Below are positions 33,115 through 42,616 of a stretch of 64,000 nucleotides of DNA, in pieces (positions within the stretch are counted from its first letter, which is position 1; each line of letters starts with the position of its first letter). The stretch covers positions 1,488,001-1,552,000 of the forward strand of contig NZ_CP017111.1 of the NCBI RefSeq assembly GCF_001723605.1. The letters are read 5' to 3'. Below the pieces are notes generated by a model, which made no database searches, was not told the origin of the DNA, and saw nothing but the letters and a program-made list of their open reading frames with translations. Position numbers and translations under genes: made by a program. This DNA is from Sulfurospirillum halorespirans DSM 13726. Its GTDB lineage: Bacteria; Campylobacterota; Campylobacteria; Campylobacterales; Sulfurospirillaceae.

Positions 33115-34599
33115 ATGAAACATAAAAATTTAATGGTTTACGGTACAGGTTCGGATGTTGGTAAGAGCGTTATTGTGGCAGGATTATGCCGTATTCTTAA
33201 GCAAGATGGTGTGCGAGTTTGCCCTTTTAAATCTCAAAATATGGCCTTAAATTCTTATATCACCAAAGATGGAAAAGAGATGGGACGTGCCCAAGTGGTG
33301 CAAGCAGAAGCCGCAGGGCTGGAGCCTGATGTGATGATGAATCCTATATTGCTGAAACCTTCAACAGACCGCAAGGCACAAGTCATCTTGCATGGAAAAG
33401 CTTTACGCAATATGGATGCTCGAGAGTATTTCACCAATCGTGGTGCTATGAAAATAGAGGTTATGAAGGCTTATAACAAGATACGCGAAAACTATGATGT
33501 ATCTATTATCGAAGGAGCTGGAAGTCCTGCTGAGATTAATTTGAAAGTAGATGACTTGGTCAATACCGGTATGGCAGAAATGGCTGATGCGCCAGCTGTT
33601 TTGGTTGCAGACATTGATAAAGGAGGCGTTTTTGCCTCAATATATGGAACGATAAAACTTTTGGAAAAACATGAAAGTGCTCGTATCAAAGGGGTTATTA
33701 TCAATAAGTTTCGTGGTGATGTAACCTTACTTGAACCAGGGCTTCGTATGATTGAAGAAAAAATCAATATTCCTGTTCTTGGCGTTATCCCTTATATACA
33801 ACTGGGTATTGAAGAAGAAGATGGTTTTGGTGATAGGCATTTAGAAAAAAAAGCACGTGGGGCAATTGATATCGCCGTTATTGTACCTAAGCGCATTTCA
33901 AATTTTACCGACATGGATGCCCTTTTGAGACACAGTGATGTAACCGTGCGTTATGTTCGAAAAGTACATGAGATTGAAAATCCAGATGTTATTATCTTGC
34001 CAGGGTCAAAAAACACTATCGAGGATATGCTGGATCTTCAACAAAGAGGCATGGCCGAAGCGGTGATTAAACATGCAAAAAATGGGGTGATTATCTTTGG
34101 TATTTGTGGTGGATTTCAGATGTTAGGTCAAAAAATTCAAGATGAATTTGGAATTGAATCTTCCATTCAAGAAATAACCGGACTGGGTCTTTTAGATATC
34201 GAAACAACGATGTTAAAAGAAAAGACAACGACGCAATTTGAAGGCTTACTCAGTTGTAATACAGGTTTTCTTCAAGGAATGACTAAATGCCGTATCAAAG
34301 GATATGAAATCCATCAAGGCATCACGTATGGCAATGAAGCCAATTTATTTGAAGGTACTGAGGCATTACTCGGGGCAATACGGGACAATGTTATAGGAAC
34401 CTATATCCATGGGGTGTTTGATAATTCTGACTTTACCACTGAATTTTTAAATCGTATTCGTGAGAAAAAAGGCATTACAAAAGTCGATGAAGTCTTTGAC
34501 TATGACGCTTATAAACAAGGTGAGTACGACAAGTTGGCTTTATTGTTACGTGAAAATCTAGATATGAGAGCTATTTACAACATTATAGGAGTTGAATGA
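33115..34599 (+). CDS. cbiP: Cobyric acid synthase
   Basis: A 494-residue glutamine-dependent amidotransferase that amidates side chains b, d, e and g. The N-terminal ATP-binding part has GTGSDVGKSVIVAGLCRIL and PFKSQNMALNSYIT. The glutaminase part has the nucleophile Cys in IFGICGGFQMLGQKIQ and the His in GTYIHGVFDN. It is full length and overlaps cobT by 4 bp. Confidence 0.95.
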   Translation: MKHKNLMVYGTGSDVGKSVIVAGLCRILKQDGVRVCPFKSQNMALNSYITKDGKEMGRAQVVQAEAAGLEPDVMMNPILLKPSTDRKAQVILHGKALRNMDAREYFTNRGAMKIEVMKAYNKIRENYDVSIIEGAGSPAEINLKVDDLVNTGMAEMADAPAVLVADIDKGGVFASIYGTIKLLEKHESARIKGVIINKFRGDVTLLEPGLRMIEEKINIPVLGVIPYIQLGIEEEDGFGDRHLEKKARGAIDIAVIVPKRISNFTDMDALLRHSDVTVRYVRKVHEIENPDVIILPGSKNTIEDMLDLQQRGMAEAVIKHAKNGVIIFGICGGFQMLGQKIQDEFGIESSIQEITGLGLLDIETTMLKEKTTTQFEGLLSCNTGFLQGMTKCRIKGYEIHQGITYGNEANLFEGTEALLGAIRDNVIGTYIHGVFDNSDFTTEFLNRIREKKGITKVDEVFDYDAYKQGEYDKLALLLRENLDMRAIYNIIGVE

Positions 34600-35630
34600 T
34601 GCATCTATTAGAAGAGACTTTACTTGCTATAACCGGAGTAAATGAAGAAAACCAAAAAAACCAAAAAGAATATATTGCGACATTATTGAAGACGCCTGAT
34701 GGGCTTGGTAAATTAGAAAAGATGAATATTCAACTGAGTGGAATAGAAAAAGAGTACCGCGTTAAGAAAAAAGCAGTCGTCGTGATGGCTGCAGATAATG
34801 GTGTTGAAGAAGAGGGCGTGAGTGCTTCTAAGCGTGTGATAACACAATATGTCGTTGAAGCGATGGTTGCGGGGGAAGCGTCTATTAGTTCACTGTGCAA
34901 ATCATTGGGCAGTGAACTTTTTGTGATTGATCTTGGCATTGATTCGACACGTGTTTTCAAAGGGGCAATTACGCATAAAATTATGCCTACAGGGACATAT
35001 AACATTCGAAAAGGCCCAGCAATGAGCCGTGAACAGGCCATTGAAGCTATTGAAGTTGGTATTGATATCGTTCGTGAACTCGTAGAAAAAGATTACAACC
35101 TTTTTGCTGTGGGTGAAATGGGTATTGGCAATACAACAACTAGTAGTGCCTGCTTAAAAGCCTTAACGAATCTTCCGTTAGTTGAACTTGTGGGATATGG
35201 CAGTGGTATTGATGAGCGAACATTAGGATTGAAAATAGCCGTTGTAGAGGATGCCGTTCGTATCAATAAGCCTGATGTGAATGACCCTATCGACATCATC
35301 CAAAAATTGGGTGGTCTTGATATCGCCGCCATGACGGGGGTCTATTTGGGTGCGGCTAGGTATAAAGTACCTATTGTTTTAGATGGCCTTATCTCAGGCG
35401 TTTCTGCCTTGCTTGCATACCGCATGAACGCGCATGCAAGAGATTACATGATTCCTTCTCACATCAGTGAAGAGCCTGGTGCAAAGTGGATAATGGAAGC
35501 ACTTTGCTTTAATCCGATGCTTCATATGAACATGAAACTTGGTGAAGGTAGTGGTGCGGTACTCGTGTTTCCTTTGGTTGAAGCGGCTAGTAATCTAACA
35601 CGCGATATTCGTGTCTACCCAGAGGTATAA
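34596..35630 (+). CDS. cobT: Lower-ligand base phosphoribosyltransferase
   Basis: A 344-residue enzyme making alpha-ribosyl phosphates from nicotinate mononucleotide and the lower-ligand base. Conserved blocks are VVMAADNGVEEEGVSA, FAVGEMGIGNTTTSSA, YGSGIDERTLGLK and DGLISGVSALLAY; the catalytic Glu is in MKLGEGSGAVLVF. The window has no bluB or bza genes for benzimidazoles, which fits use of adenine as in S. multivorans norpseudo-B12. Base choice itself cannot be read from the sequence. Confidence 0.94.
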   Translation: MMHLLEETLLAITGVNEENQKNQKEYIATLLKTPDGLGKLEKMNIQLSGIEKEYRVKKKAVVVMAADNGVEEEGVSASKRVITQYVVEAMVAGEASISSLCKSLGSELFVIDLGIDSTRVFKGAITHKIMPTGTYNIRKGPAMSREQAIEAIEVGIDIVRELVEKDYNLFAVGEMGIGNTTTSSACLKALTNLPLVELVGYGSGIDERTLGLKIAVVEDAVRINKPDVNDPIDIIQKLGGLDIAAMTGVYLGAARYKVPIVLDGLISGVSALLAYRMNAHARDYMIPSHISEEPGAKWIMEALCFNPMLHMNMKLGEGSGAVLVFPLVEAASNLTRDIRVYPEV

Positions 35631-35631
35631 G

Positions 35632-35889
35632 ATGAGCTATAAATTTGTACAAAATAAAGCGTGTGAGTATTTTCCTTGTCATAAGATAGAAGAGGACACT
35701 ACCTTTAATTGTCTTTTTTGCTATTGCCCTTTGTATGCTTTGGGTGAGCAGTGTGGCGGAAAATTTACCTATACAAAAAATGGAATCAAAAGTTGTGTGG
35801 AATGTGATGTTGTTCATCATAAAGATACGGGCTATGAATACGTCCAAGCGAAAATGCATTACATCATAAAACTGGCAGTACAGAAATGA
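35632..35889 (+). CDS. Small cysteine-rich protein of the cobamide cluster
   Basis: An 85-residue protein starting at 35632 (MSYKFVQNKACEYFPCHK), chosen because GAGGTATAAG lies directly before it. Nine cysteines (CEYFPCHK, CLFCYCPLY, CGGKFTY, CVECDVVHH) indicate one or two metal sites. The pattern matches the cysteine-rich small domain (Pfam PF04071-like) found fused to or beside cobamide genes in other bacteria. It lies between cobT and cobS with coding overlap at the cobS start. Its role is unknown; metal delivery or enzyme assembly are possibilities. Confidence 0.75.
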   Translation: MSYKFVQNKACEYFPCHKIEEDTTFNCLFCYCPLYALGEQCGGKFTYTKNGIKSCVECDVVHHKDTGYEYVQAKMHYIIKLAVQK

Positions 35890-36608
35890 ACGGGATACTG
35901 TTATTAATTCAATTTATGACACGCCTTCCTGTATTTAGTAAAACAACCTATGACCCTATTGCGATTGGGCGTGCTATAAAGTTTTTTCCCTTCGTTGGTT
36001 TGCTTATCGGTTTAATTTTATGTGCGGTGTTTATGGTCATCAATCCTTTGATTGACAATAAATTAATTGTTGCCTTAATCATTGTTGTAGTTGAGATTTT
36101 ACTCACGGGAGGGCTTCATCTTGATGGTTTATCGGACAGTTTTGATGGCTTGTTTAGTTACAGAGATAAAGAGCGCATCTTAGAGATTATGAAAGACTCT
36201 TGTATCGGGGTCAATGGGGCGTTAGCGCTTATTGTCTATGTGGTTGCCAAAATTTTATTTCTGAGTGAACTTGGCTGGGAATATATCGTTTTTATACCTG
36301 TCGTGGCACGTTTAAATACTGTTCTTCATGCAGGCTTAGGAAGGTATGCAAGAGAAGAAGGCATGGGAAAAAGTATTGTGGATGAAACGAGTATCCAAGG
36401 CGTATTTTTTGCCATTTTGAGTGTCTTAGTCATAGGCTTTATCCTCCTAGGTTTAGATGCGCTTTGGCTTGTTGTGGGTGCTTTGAGTTTTGGTTTTATG
36501 AGCCTTTATTATATTCAAAAGCGCATTGATGGCATCACAGGTGACACGATGGGAGCAGTATTAGAATTAACATCTTTAGTTGTGTTATTTATAGGAGTAC
36601 TTTTATGA
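35886..36608 (+). CDS. cobS: Adenosylcobinamide-GDP ribazoletransferase (cobamide synthase)
   Basis: A 240-residue integral membrane enzyme that joins GDP-cobinamide to the alpha-ribotide. The active-site block is LLTGGLHLDGLSDSFDGLF with its Asp residues. FMTRLPVF at the N-terminus, EIMKDSCIGVNGALAL and KRIDGITGDTMGAVLEL complete the family pattern. About six helices are visible. It overlaps both neighbours by 4 bp. Confidence 0.95.
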   Translation: MNGILLLIQFMTRLPVFSKTTYDPIAIGRAIKFFPFVGLLIGLILCAVFMVINPLIDNKLIVALIIVVVEILLTGGLHLDGLSDSFDGLFSYRDKERILEIMKDSCIGVNGALALIVYVVAKILFLSELGWEYIVFIPVVARLNTVLHAGLGRYAREEGMGKSIVDETSIQGVFFAILSVLVIGFILLGLDALWLVVGALSFGFMSLYYIQKRIDGITGDTMGAVLELTSLVVLFIGVLL

Positions 36609-37246
36609 AAACAGAAATTTACCTTCTTCGCCATGGAGAGACAGGATTAAATAGGCAAAAAGTTTATTTTGGCCATTTAGATGCTGCTATGAATGAGTTA
36701 GGCAAAGAATGTATTGCGCATGTGGCAAATAACTTTTTTGGGCCATTAGATGTGATTATTTCTAGTGATTTGGAGCGTTGTGCCGAGTCAGCAAGAATAT
36801 TTAGTCGCTCAAAAAAGATTAAGGTCACCTATGATCAGCGTTTACGTGAATTGGACTTTGGTGTCTTTGAAGGACGAACCTATGCGTCATTAATGGAAGA
36901 GTTTCCCAAAGAAGCTGAGCAGTTTTTTAGTGGCGATTATGATTTTGTGATACCCAAAGGTGAAAGTGTCAAAATGCTTTTTGAACGCACATATGAAGCG
37001 TTTGAAGAAATCATAGCAAACCATGCTGGTAAGCATATTCTTATCTCAACACATGGTGGCGCGATAAGGGCAATTCTTTCTCGCTACCTTGCAGGCAATA
37101 AAAAAGCTTACTGGAAGTTTGCCGTTGAACATGCTTCTTTGACAAAGCTCGTCCATGAAGATGGCTTTGTGTACCTGGAATACCTAGGAAGAGGAGAGAA
37201 AATTCAACAATTAGCCGTGAGTACAAAGATGAAAAAAGGAGCATGA
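36605..37246 (+). CDS. cobC: Alpha-ribazole phosphatase-like histidine phosphatase
   Basis: A 213-residue enzyme of the histidine phosphatase clan. The phospho-His motif is LLRHGETGLNRQKVYFG and the second catalytic His is in ILISTHGGAIRAILSRYL. ELDFGVFEGRTYASL is typical of CobC. It would remove the phosphate from the cobamide phosphate or ribotide in the last step. It overlaps cobS by 4 bp and ends just before cbiK. Confidence 0.9.
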   Translation: MKTEIYLLRHGETGLNRQKVYFGHLDAAMNELGKECIAHVANNFFGPLDVIISSDLERCAESARIFSRSKKIKVTYDQRLRELDFGVFEGRTYASLMEEFPKEAEQFFSGDYDFVIPKGESVKMLFERTYEAFEEIIANHAGKHILISTHGGAIRAILSRYLAGNKKAYWKFAVEHASLTKLVHEDGFVYLEYLGRGEKIQQLAVSTKMKKGA

Positions 37247-37247
37247 A

Positions 37248-38150
37248 ATGAAAAAAACTATAATGCTGATCTCTATGATGATGATAGTGTTTATATTTAA
37301 TGGGTTTACGCTGTTTCAAAACAAAGACAAAAAAGCGATTCTTTTTGTTAATTTTGGAACGACATATAATGATACAAGAGTCGCTACAATTGATACGTTG
37401 CAGAAAAAAATAGCAGATACCTATAAAGACTATGATGTTAGATTGGCGTATACATCAAGACAAATCATTCGAAAACTCAGTGAGCGTGATGGTATTCGAA
37501 TCGATACGCCCGAAGAGGCTCTTAAAAAGTTAAAAGCTGATGGATACGGTACGGTTATCGTTCAAGCAACGCATATCATTAATGGTGAGGAAGCGGATTA
37601 TCTTAAACGCGAAGTTGCCTCCCTAAAAGATGATTTCTATGTCATTAAATTAGGTCATCCACTTTTGACGCATATTAAAGATTATGAGTTGACAATGAAG
37701 GCGCTTCAGTTGCAATATTCTGAATTAAAGGCAGATGAGGCTGTTGTGCTTATTGGACATGGTACACATCATCCTTCTACCTCTGCGTATGCCATGATTG
37801 ATTATTTCTTCCAAGACGCATCTCAAAATGTCTATTTTGGAACCGTGGAAGGGTTTCCCTCTTATGACAATGTTCTCACAAGACTTAAGAAAAATGGTAT
37901 TAGAACAGTAACTTTGATGCCGTTTCTATTTGTAGCAGGCGATCATGCAAACAATGATATTGCCGGTGACGAAGAAGATTCTTGGAAAAGTATGCTTTTA
38001 AAAGAGGGTTTTAACGTCAATGTTTATCTTCATGGCTTAGGTGAAAACGAAGCGATTCAACAGATTTTTATTGAGCATATTGAACATGCAATTACGAATA
38101 AAGAAATAGATATGAAACGAAAGAAAGCAGGTTATGCACTTGGCAAGTAA
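37248..38150 (+). CDS. cbiK: Sirohydrochlorin cobaltochelatase with N-terminal signal/anchor
   Basis: A 300-residue CbiK that inserts cobalt into sirohydrochlorin, the entry to the anaerobic corrin path. Metal-binding His residues are expected in LIGHGTHHPSTSAY and AGDHANNDIAG. The first 20 residues are a hydrophobic segment after two Lys (MLISMMMIVFIFNGFTLF), which cytosolic CbiK lacks. It resembles exported CbiK of Desulfovibrio and suggests export or membrane anchoring. The C-terminal Lys-rich tail overlaps the permease gene by 17 bp. Confidence 0.92.
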   Translation: MKKTIMLISMMMIVFIFNGFTLFQNKDKKAILFVNFGTTYNDTRVATIDTLQKKIADTYKDYDVRLAYTSRQIIRKLSERDGIRIDTPEEALKKLKADGYGTVIVQATHIINGEEADYLKREVASLKDDFYVIKLGHPLLTHIKDYELTMKALQLQYSELKADEAVVLIGHGTHHPSTSAYAMIDYFFQDASQNVYFGTVEGFPSYDNVLTRLKKNGIRTVTLMPFLFVAGDHANNDIAGDEEDSWKSMLLKEGFNVNVYLHGLGENEAIQQIFIEHIEHAITNKEIDMKRKKAGYALGK

Positions 38151-39165
38151 AACACATTTTCTATCATCCGACACCAAATTTTTAGTTTGGACGCTTGGTG
38201 GAATTTTATTAACGCTTAGTGGCGTGATTGCATTTGCCGGAATGGGATATATCGATATCCCCTTCTTTGATGTCTGTAAAATCATGATAGGCAGTAAAGA
38301 AAATGTAATAGGTTCTACGGAGTGGTTTGTCGTGCATGATATACGATTGCCACGTATTTTAACAGCGATTTTAACCGGCGTTGCATTAAGTTTAAGTGGG
38401 CTTGTCTTTCAAGGGGTTCTCCTTAACCCTTTGGCAGACCCTTATACTTTAGGTATCTCCTCAGGTGCATCATTTGGTGCCGCATTAGCGTTGTTATTAG
38501 GATTGAGTGGCGTGATGATTCAAGGAAGTGCTTTTTTCTTTGCGATAATCAGCCTTGGAATTGTGTTGCGTTTGGCAACGTTTGAAGGGCGCATCATTCC
38601 TGTATCGTTGATTCTATCCGGTGTTATCATTGGAGCTTTTTTCTCCGCAGGGCTTAGTTTTTCAAAATACCTAGCAGGGGATGAAATAGCGTCTATTTTC
38701 TTTTGGTTATTAGGTAGTTTTCAAGGTAAAACATGGATGGAAGTGATGATTCTTTTGGCTGTTGTTTCCTTTGGCTCTATGGTGATTTACTTTTATGCCG
38801 AGGAAATCAATATTTTGTCATTGGGAGAGAAAAATGCTAGCTCAATGGGCGTAGATACACACCGTGTACGTCTTATTTTACTCGTTGTTGCCTCATTGAT
38901 GTCCTCAGTGACCGTATCTATTTGTGGGATTATCGGTTTTGTGGGATTGATAATCCCTCATATGATGCGATTTTTAGTGGGAACGGACAACAAAAAACTC
39001 ATCATTGTTTGTTCTTTGTGGGGCGGAATTCTTCTCTCAATGGCTGATAATGTTTCTCGTGCGTTACTTCCACATGAAGTCCCTATTGGGATACTCACAG
39101 CGCTTTTAGGTGCACCATTCTTTGCCATAGTTTTTAGAAATAAGATGCGAGGGAAAAAGAGATGA
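38134..39165 (+). CDS. btuC: Corrinoid/siderophore ABC transporter permease (BtuC/FecCD family)
   Basis: A 343-residue permease with about ten helices. Family motifs include RLPRILTAILTGVALSLSGLVFQG, NPLADPYTLGISSGASFGA and GIIGFVGLIIPHMMRFLVGTDNK (the ATPase-coupling loop). It forms a transporter with the ATPase and binding protein encoded next. The position in the cobamide run indicates corrinoid uptake rather than iron. Confidence 0.88.
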   Translation: MHLASKTHFLSSDTKFLVWTLGGILLTLSGVIAFAGMGYIDIPFFDVCKIMIGSKENVIGSTEWFVVHDIRLPRILTAILTGVALSLSGLVFQGVLLNPLADPYTLGISSGASFGAALALLLGLSGVMIQGSAFFFAIISLGIVLRLATFEGRIIPVSLILSGVIIGAFFSAGLSFSKYLAGDEIASIFFWLLGSFQGKTWMEVMILLAVVSFGSMVIYFYAEEINILSLGEKNASSMGVDTHRVRLILLVVASLMSSVTVSICGIIGFVGLIIPHMMRFLVGTDNKKLIIVCSLWGGILLSMADNVSRALLPHEVPIGILTALLGAPFFAIVFRNKMRGKKR

Positions 39166-39929
39166 GTGCTTTACATGTAAAGAATCTTGGCTATAAAAGT
39201 GGGTCTACTTCTATCTTAGAAAACATCAACTTGAGCCTTGAGGTGGGAAAATTCTATGGAATTTTGGGGCCTAATGGCAGTGGTAAAACAACACTATTGG
39301 ATTGTTTGGCTGGTTTAGTACCAAAATCACATGGTGAGATTGAAATATTTAATGTGCCTTGTCATACCTATTCTCGTAAAGAGTTCGCCCAACAAATAGC
39401 ACTTGTTCCTCAAAATTTTGATATTTCCTTTCCCTATAAGGTTCAGGAAATCTTAGAAATGGGACGTTATCCCTTTAAAAAAAGAATGCATGGGCTTTCA
39501 GCAAAAGAGTATGCCTTAATTGATCAGATTAAGGATGTTTTTGAATTGAACTTTTTGGTAGATAAAGAGGTTACAAACCTCAGTGGTGGAGAAAAGCAAC
39601 GCGTGGCTTTCGCTAAAGCATTAATTCAAGATACGCCTATTTTATTTCTGGATGAATCAACATCAAACATGGATCCTTATTTTGCACATTTTGTTTTAAA
39701 AGAGGTGCAAAAACGAACGAAGAATGAACAAAAAACAGTTCTTGCGGTCTTTCACGATATGAATCTTGCCTCACGTTATTGTGACGAGATCATCATGCTT
39801 AAAGATGGAGGACTTTTAGAAATGGGTACTACAAAAAAAGTATTAACACCGATCAATATCAAAAGACTTTTTGGTATCGAAAGTATTGCCGTTCATGATA
39901 ACGACAAGAGCTATATTATTCCAGTTTAA
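39162..39929 (+). CDS. btuD: Corrinoid ABC transporter ATPase
   Basis: A 255-residue ABC ATPase: Walker A GPNGSGKTTLLDCL, Q-loop in ALVPQNFDISF, signature LSGGEKQRVAFAKAL, Walker B ILFLDESTSNMD and H-loop AVFHDMNLA. It overlaps btuC by 4 bp. The TTTACATGTAAA palindrome lies at the very start (39170-39181) and encodes ALHVKN. Confidence 0.9.
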   Translation: MSALHVKNLGYKSGSTSILENINLSLEVGKFYGILGPNGSGKTTLLDCLAGLVPKSHGEIEIFNVPCHTYSRKEFAQQIALVPQNFDISFPYKVQEILEMGRYPFKKRMHGLSAKEYALIDQIKDVFELNFLVDKEVTNLSGGEKQRVAFAKALIQDTPILFLDESTSNMDPYFAHFVLKEVQKRTKNEQKTVLAVFHDMNLASRYCDEIIMLKDGGLLEMGTTKKVLTPINIKRLFGIESIAVHDNDKSYIIPV

Positions 39930-39938
39930 GGAGCGAAA

Positions 39939-40847
39939 ATGAAAATATTATGGTTAGTGGCTTTGCTGATATCAAGCCATCTTTATGCGCTAGAAATTGA
40001 AGATCAGAATGGAAACAAAATTATTTTTGACAAACCTTTTAAACGTGTTATCTCTTTATATCCTGCACATACAGATCTTATCGATGATTTAGGAGCAGGA
40101 GCATTATTAATAGGTGTTTCTATTGATTTAGATAATCCTGATAAATTCAAAGATATACCTACGTACTCCTATTATGATAATGCAGAAAAGTTCATTAGTG
40201 CAAAGCCTGATCTTATCTTGATTCGACCAATGATTGCCAATAAATTCAAAGGTATGATAGACCTTTTAAAATCACGAGGAATTGAAGTTGTTTCACTCCA
40301 ACCTTCAACCTACCAAGAGTTACCAACGTATTGGAATAAGATTGGAAAATTAGTAGGAAAAGAAGAAGCTTCCACTCGATATGTAGAATCTTTTGAGAAT
40401 GAAGTTGCAAAGATTAAAGCTAAGGTAGCTTCCATTCCTAGTGAAAATAAAAAAGGACTTTTCTTTGAAACGCGTCATAAAGATTTTTTGACAACCAGTC
40501 CTGGAAGTATGCCTTATACAATCATTGAGATTTTAGGTGTAAAAAATATTGCGAAAGATGCTAAATCAATCAGAAATGGTTCCACTGTTGCGCCCTATGA
40601 GATTGAAAAAATTCTTTCTCATGCGCAGGATATTGATGTTTATATCGCACAGAATGGAGCGATGAACCGTGTTAGTGAAGAAGATATTTATAATACACCT
40701 GGTTTTAAAGCAATTAATGCCATCAAAAATAAACACGTCTATTTAATTCCTGAAGAGATCGTTTCAAGGCCCACAAAAAAATTGCTTGACGGAATGTGGG
40801 CACTCGGTCAGATTATCTATCCCAATTATTTTAAAGAAAGGATTTAA
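39939..40847 (+). CDS. btuF: Periplasmic corrinoid-binding protein
   Basis: A 302-residue protein with a signal peptide (ILWLVALLISSHLYA) and the two-lobed TroA/BtuF fold: FKRVISLYPAHTDLIDDLGAG, KPDLILIRPMIANK, VSLQPSTYQELPTYWNKIGKLVG and a C-terminal GMWALGQIIYP. It should bind corrinoids and deliver them to BtuCD. No intact outer-membrane receptor is present nearby; a possible relic lies at 30209. Confidence 0.87.
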   Translation: MKILWLVALLISSHLYALEIEDQNGNKIIFDKPFKRVISLYPAHTDLIDDLGAGALLIGVSIDLDNPDKFKDIPTYSYYDNAEKFISAKPDLILIRPMIANKFKGMIDLLKSRGIEVVSLQPSTYQELPTYWNKIGKLVGKEEASTRYVESFENEVAKIKAKVASIPSENKKGLFFETRHKDFLTTSPGSMPYTIIEILGVKNIAKDAKSIRNGSTVAPYEIEKILSHAQDIDVYIAQNGAMNRVSEEDIYNTPGFKAINAIKNKHVYLIPEEIVSRPTKKLLDGMWALGQIIYPNYFKERI

Positions 40848-40849
40848 CC

Positions 40850-41494
40850 ATGTCGTATGAAAGACGGCCAATGAGTATTGAACAAAAGAGTTTTGAGATT
40901 ATTACCCAAGAGATGGGAAGTGCTATTGATGCCTTTGATGCTACGTTGCAACCTGTTGTTAAACGTGTCATTCATACCACGGCTGATTTTGAGTATACCG
41001 ATCTTTTAGATTTTTCTGATGATGCAGTCCAGAGTACGTTTGATGCCCTCAAAAGTGGATGTAAAATCTATTGTGATACCAATATGATTGTTAATGGCCT
41101 CAGTAAAGTTGCCTTAGGGAAATTTTCTTGCAAACCGTACTGCCTTGTGAGTGATGAAGATGTCAGTAAAGAAGCTAAAGAACGTGGTGTTACAAGATCA
41201 ATTGTAGGCATGGAACATGCGGCAAAAGATCCAGAAACTAAAATATTTTTAATCGGCAATGCCCCAACAGCACTTTATACTCTATTGGAGATGATTAAAT
41301 CAGGTGATTGTGCAAAACCTTCCCTTATCGTCGCTGTACCTGTTGGATTTGTGGGAGCGGCTGAATCTAAAGAAGAAGTTCTAAAATATGATGTTCCTTA
41401 TATTCGAGTAAGAGGTAGAAAAGGTGGAAGTACGGTTGCCGTTGCTATTTTACACGGTCTTATCTACCAAATTTTTCAAAGAGAAGGCATCTAA
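40850..41494 (+). CDS. cbiC: Cobalt-precorrin-8 methylmutase
   Basis: A 214-residue enzyme that moves a methyl group from C-11 to C-12. Family blocks: IEQKSFEIITQEMG, VVKRVIHTTADFEYTDLLDFS (with the catalytic His), GCKIYCDTNMIVNGLSK, IFLIGNAPTALYTLLEMI and VPVGFVGAAESKEEV. It is of normal length and 3 bp after btuF. Confidence 0.95.
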   Translation: MSYERRPMSIEQKSFEIITQEMGSAIDAFDATLQPVVKRVIHTTADFEYTDLLDFSDDAVQSTFDALKSGCKIYCDTNMIVNGLSKVALGKFSCKPYCLVSDEDVSKEAKERGVTRSIVGMEHAAKDPETKIFLIGNAPTALYTLLEMIKSGDCAKPSLIVAVPVGFVGAAESKEEVLKYDVPYIRVRGRKGGSTVAVAILHGLIYQIFQREGI

Positions 41495-41497
41495 AAA

Positions 41498-42616
41498 ATG
41501 CAAAAGTATGTGATTCATGAGGGAAAGAAGCTTCGATACGGTTTTACGACTGGCTCATCCGCTGCAGCTGCTACAAAAGCGGCATGTATGTTATTAATGA
41601 ATGCGCCTTTAAAAAAAACCGTTGCAATCACTTTACCAACAAATGAAATATTACACATACCTATTTATACGGCAAAGAAAGAAAAAGAGTTGGCAATTGT
41701 TACTGTTATTAAAGATGGTGGTGATGATGCAGATGTGACGAGTGGACTAGAAATAGGAGCACGCGTCTCTTTTTCTGAGGAGAGAGGCATTCATATCAAA
41801 GGAGGCGAGGGTGTTGGTGTGGCAACTAAAAAAGGCTTACCTATTGGTGTAGGCGAACCCGCTATCAATCCAGTCCCTCAAGTGATGATTAAACAAAGCG
41901 TGATTGAGGTGATAGATATTTTAAAGCAAGGGATTGAAGTAGAAATTTTTGTTCCAAAAGGTGAAGAGATTGCCAAGCGAACGCTTAATTATAAATTAGG
42001 AATTCACGGGGGTATTTCCATATTGGGATCAACTGGTATCGTTAAACCTATGTCTGAAGAAGCATATAAAGACTCTTTGTCTATTGAGTTAAAAGCAATG
42101 TACCAACAGCAAGATACCGATACCTTTGTCTTTACCTTTGGTAATTATGGACGCAAATTTGCCACAAACAATCTTGGATTAGTGGATGAAAATATCATCA
42201 TTATCAGTAATTTTGTAGGATTTATGTTGGAGAAGGCCTGTGAGTTTGGTATCAAAAAAATACTGTTTGTTGGCAATATCGGAAAGATTGTCAAAGTAGC
42301 TGGAGGTATATTTCATACCCATAGTCGCGTATCGGATGCAAGGCTTGAAATTATGGCGGCAAATGCAATAAAAGCAGGAGAAAAACTTGATGTTATTCAA
42401 AAAATACTCAAAGCCAATACCACAGATGAAGCAGTGGAAATGTTAAACAGAAAAGATACGTTTGACATAATGGCACAAGAAATACGAGAAAAGTGCGAAA
42501 CTCATGTGAGACGTAGTGGATATGAGTTAGAGGTGGCTGCATTGATTTATTCAAGTGAACAGGGAGAATTAGCGCGAACGGATAATTTTTATGTTGGAAA
42601 TCATACCAATGCTTAA
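41498..42616 (+). CDS. cbiD: Cobalt-precorrin-5B C1-methyltransferase
   Basis: A 372-residue CbiD that methylates C-1 in the anaerobic path. Visible blocks: LRYGFTTGSSAAAATKAA, VIKDGGDDADVTSGLEIGA, GVGVATKKGLPIGVGEPAINPVP, GIHGGISILGSTGIVKPMSE and FVGNIGKIVKVAGGIFHTHSRV. It overlaps the cbiE start slightly. Confidence 0.95.
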   Translation: MQKYVIHEGKKLRYGFTTGSSAAAATKAACMLLMNAPLKKTVAITLPTNEILHIPIYTAKKEKELAIVTVIKDGGDDADVTSGLEIGARVSFSEERGIHIKGGEGVGVATKKGLPIGVGEPAINPVPQVMIKQSVIEVIDILKQGIEVEIFVPKGEEIAKRTLNYKLGIHGGISILGSTGIVKPMSEEAYKDSLSIELKAMYQQQDTDTFVFTFGNYGRKFATNNLGLVDENIIIISNFVGFMLEKACEFGIKKILFVGNIGKIVKVAGGIFHTHSRVSDARLEIMAANAIKAGEKLDVIQKILKANTTDEAVEMLNRKDTFDIMAQEIREKCETHVRRSGYELEVAALIYSSEQGELARTDNFYVGNHTNA

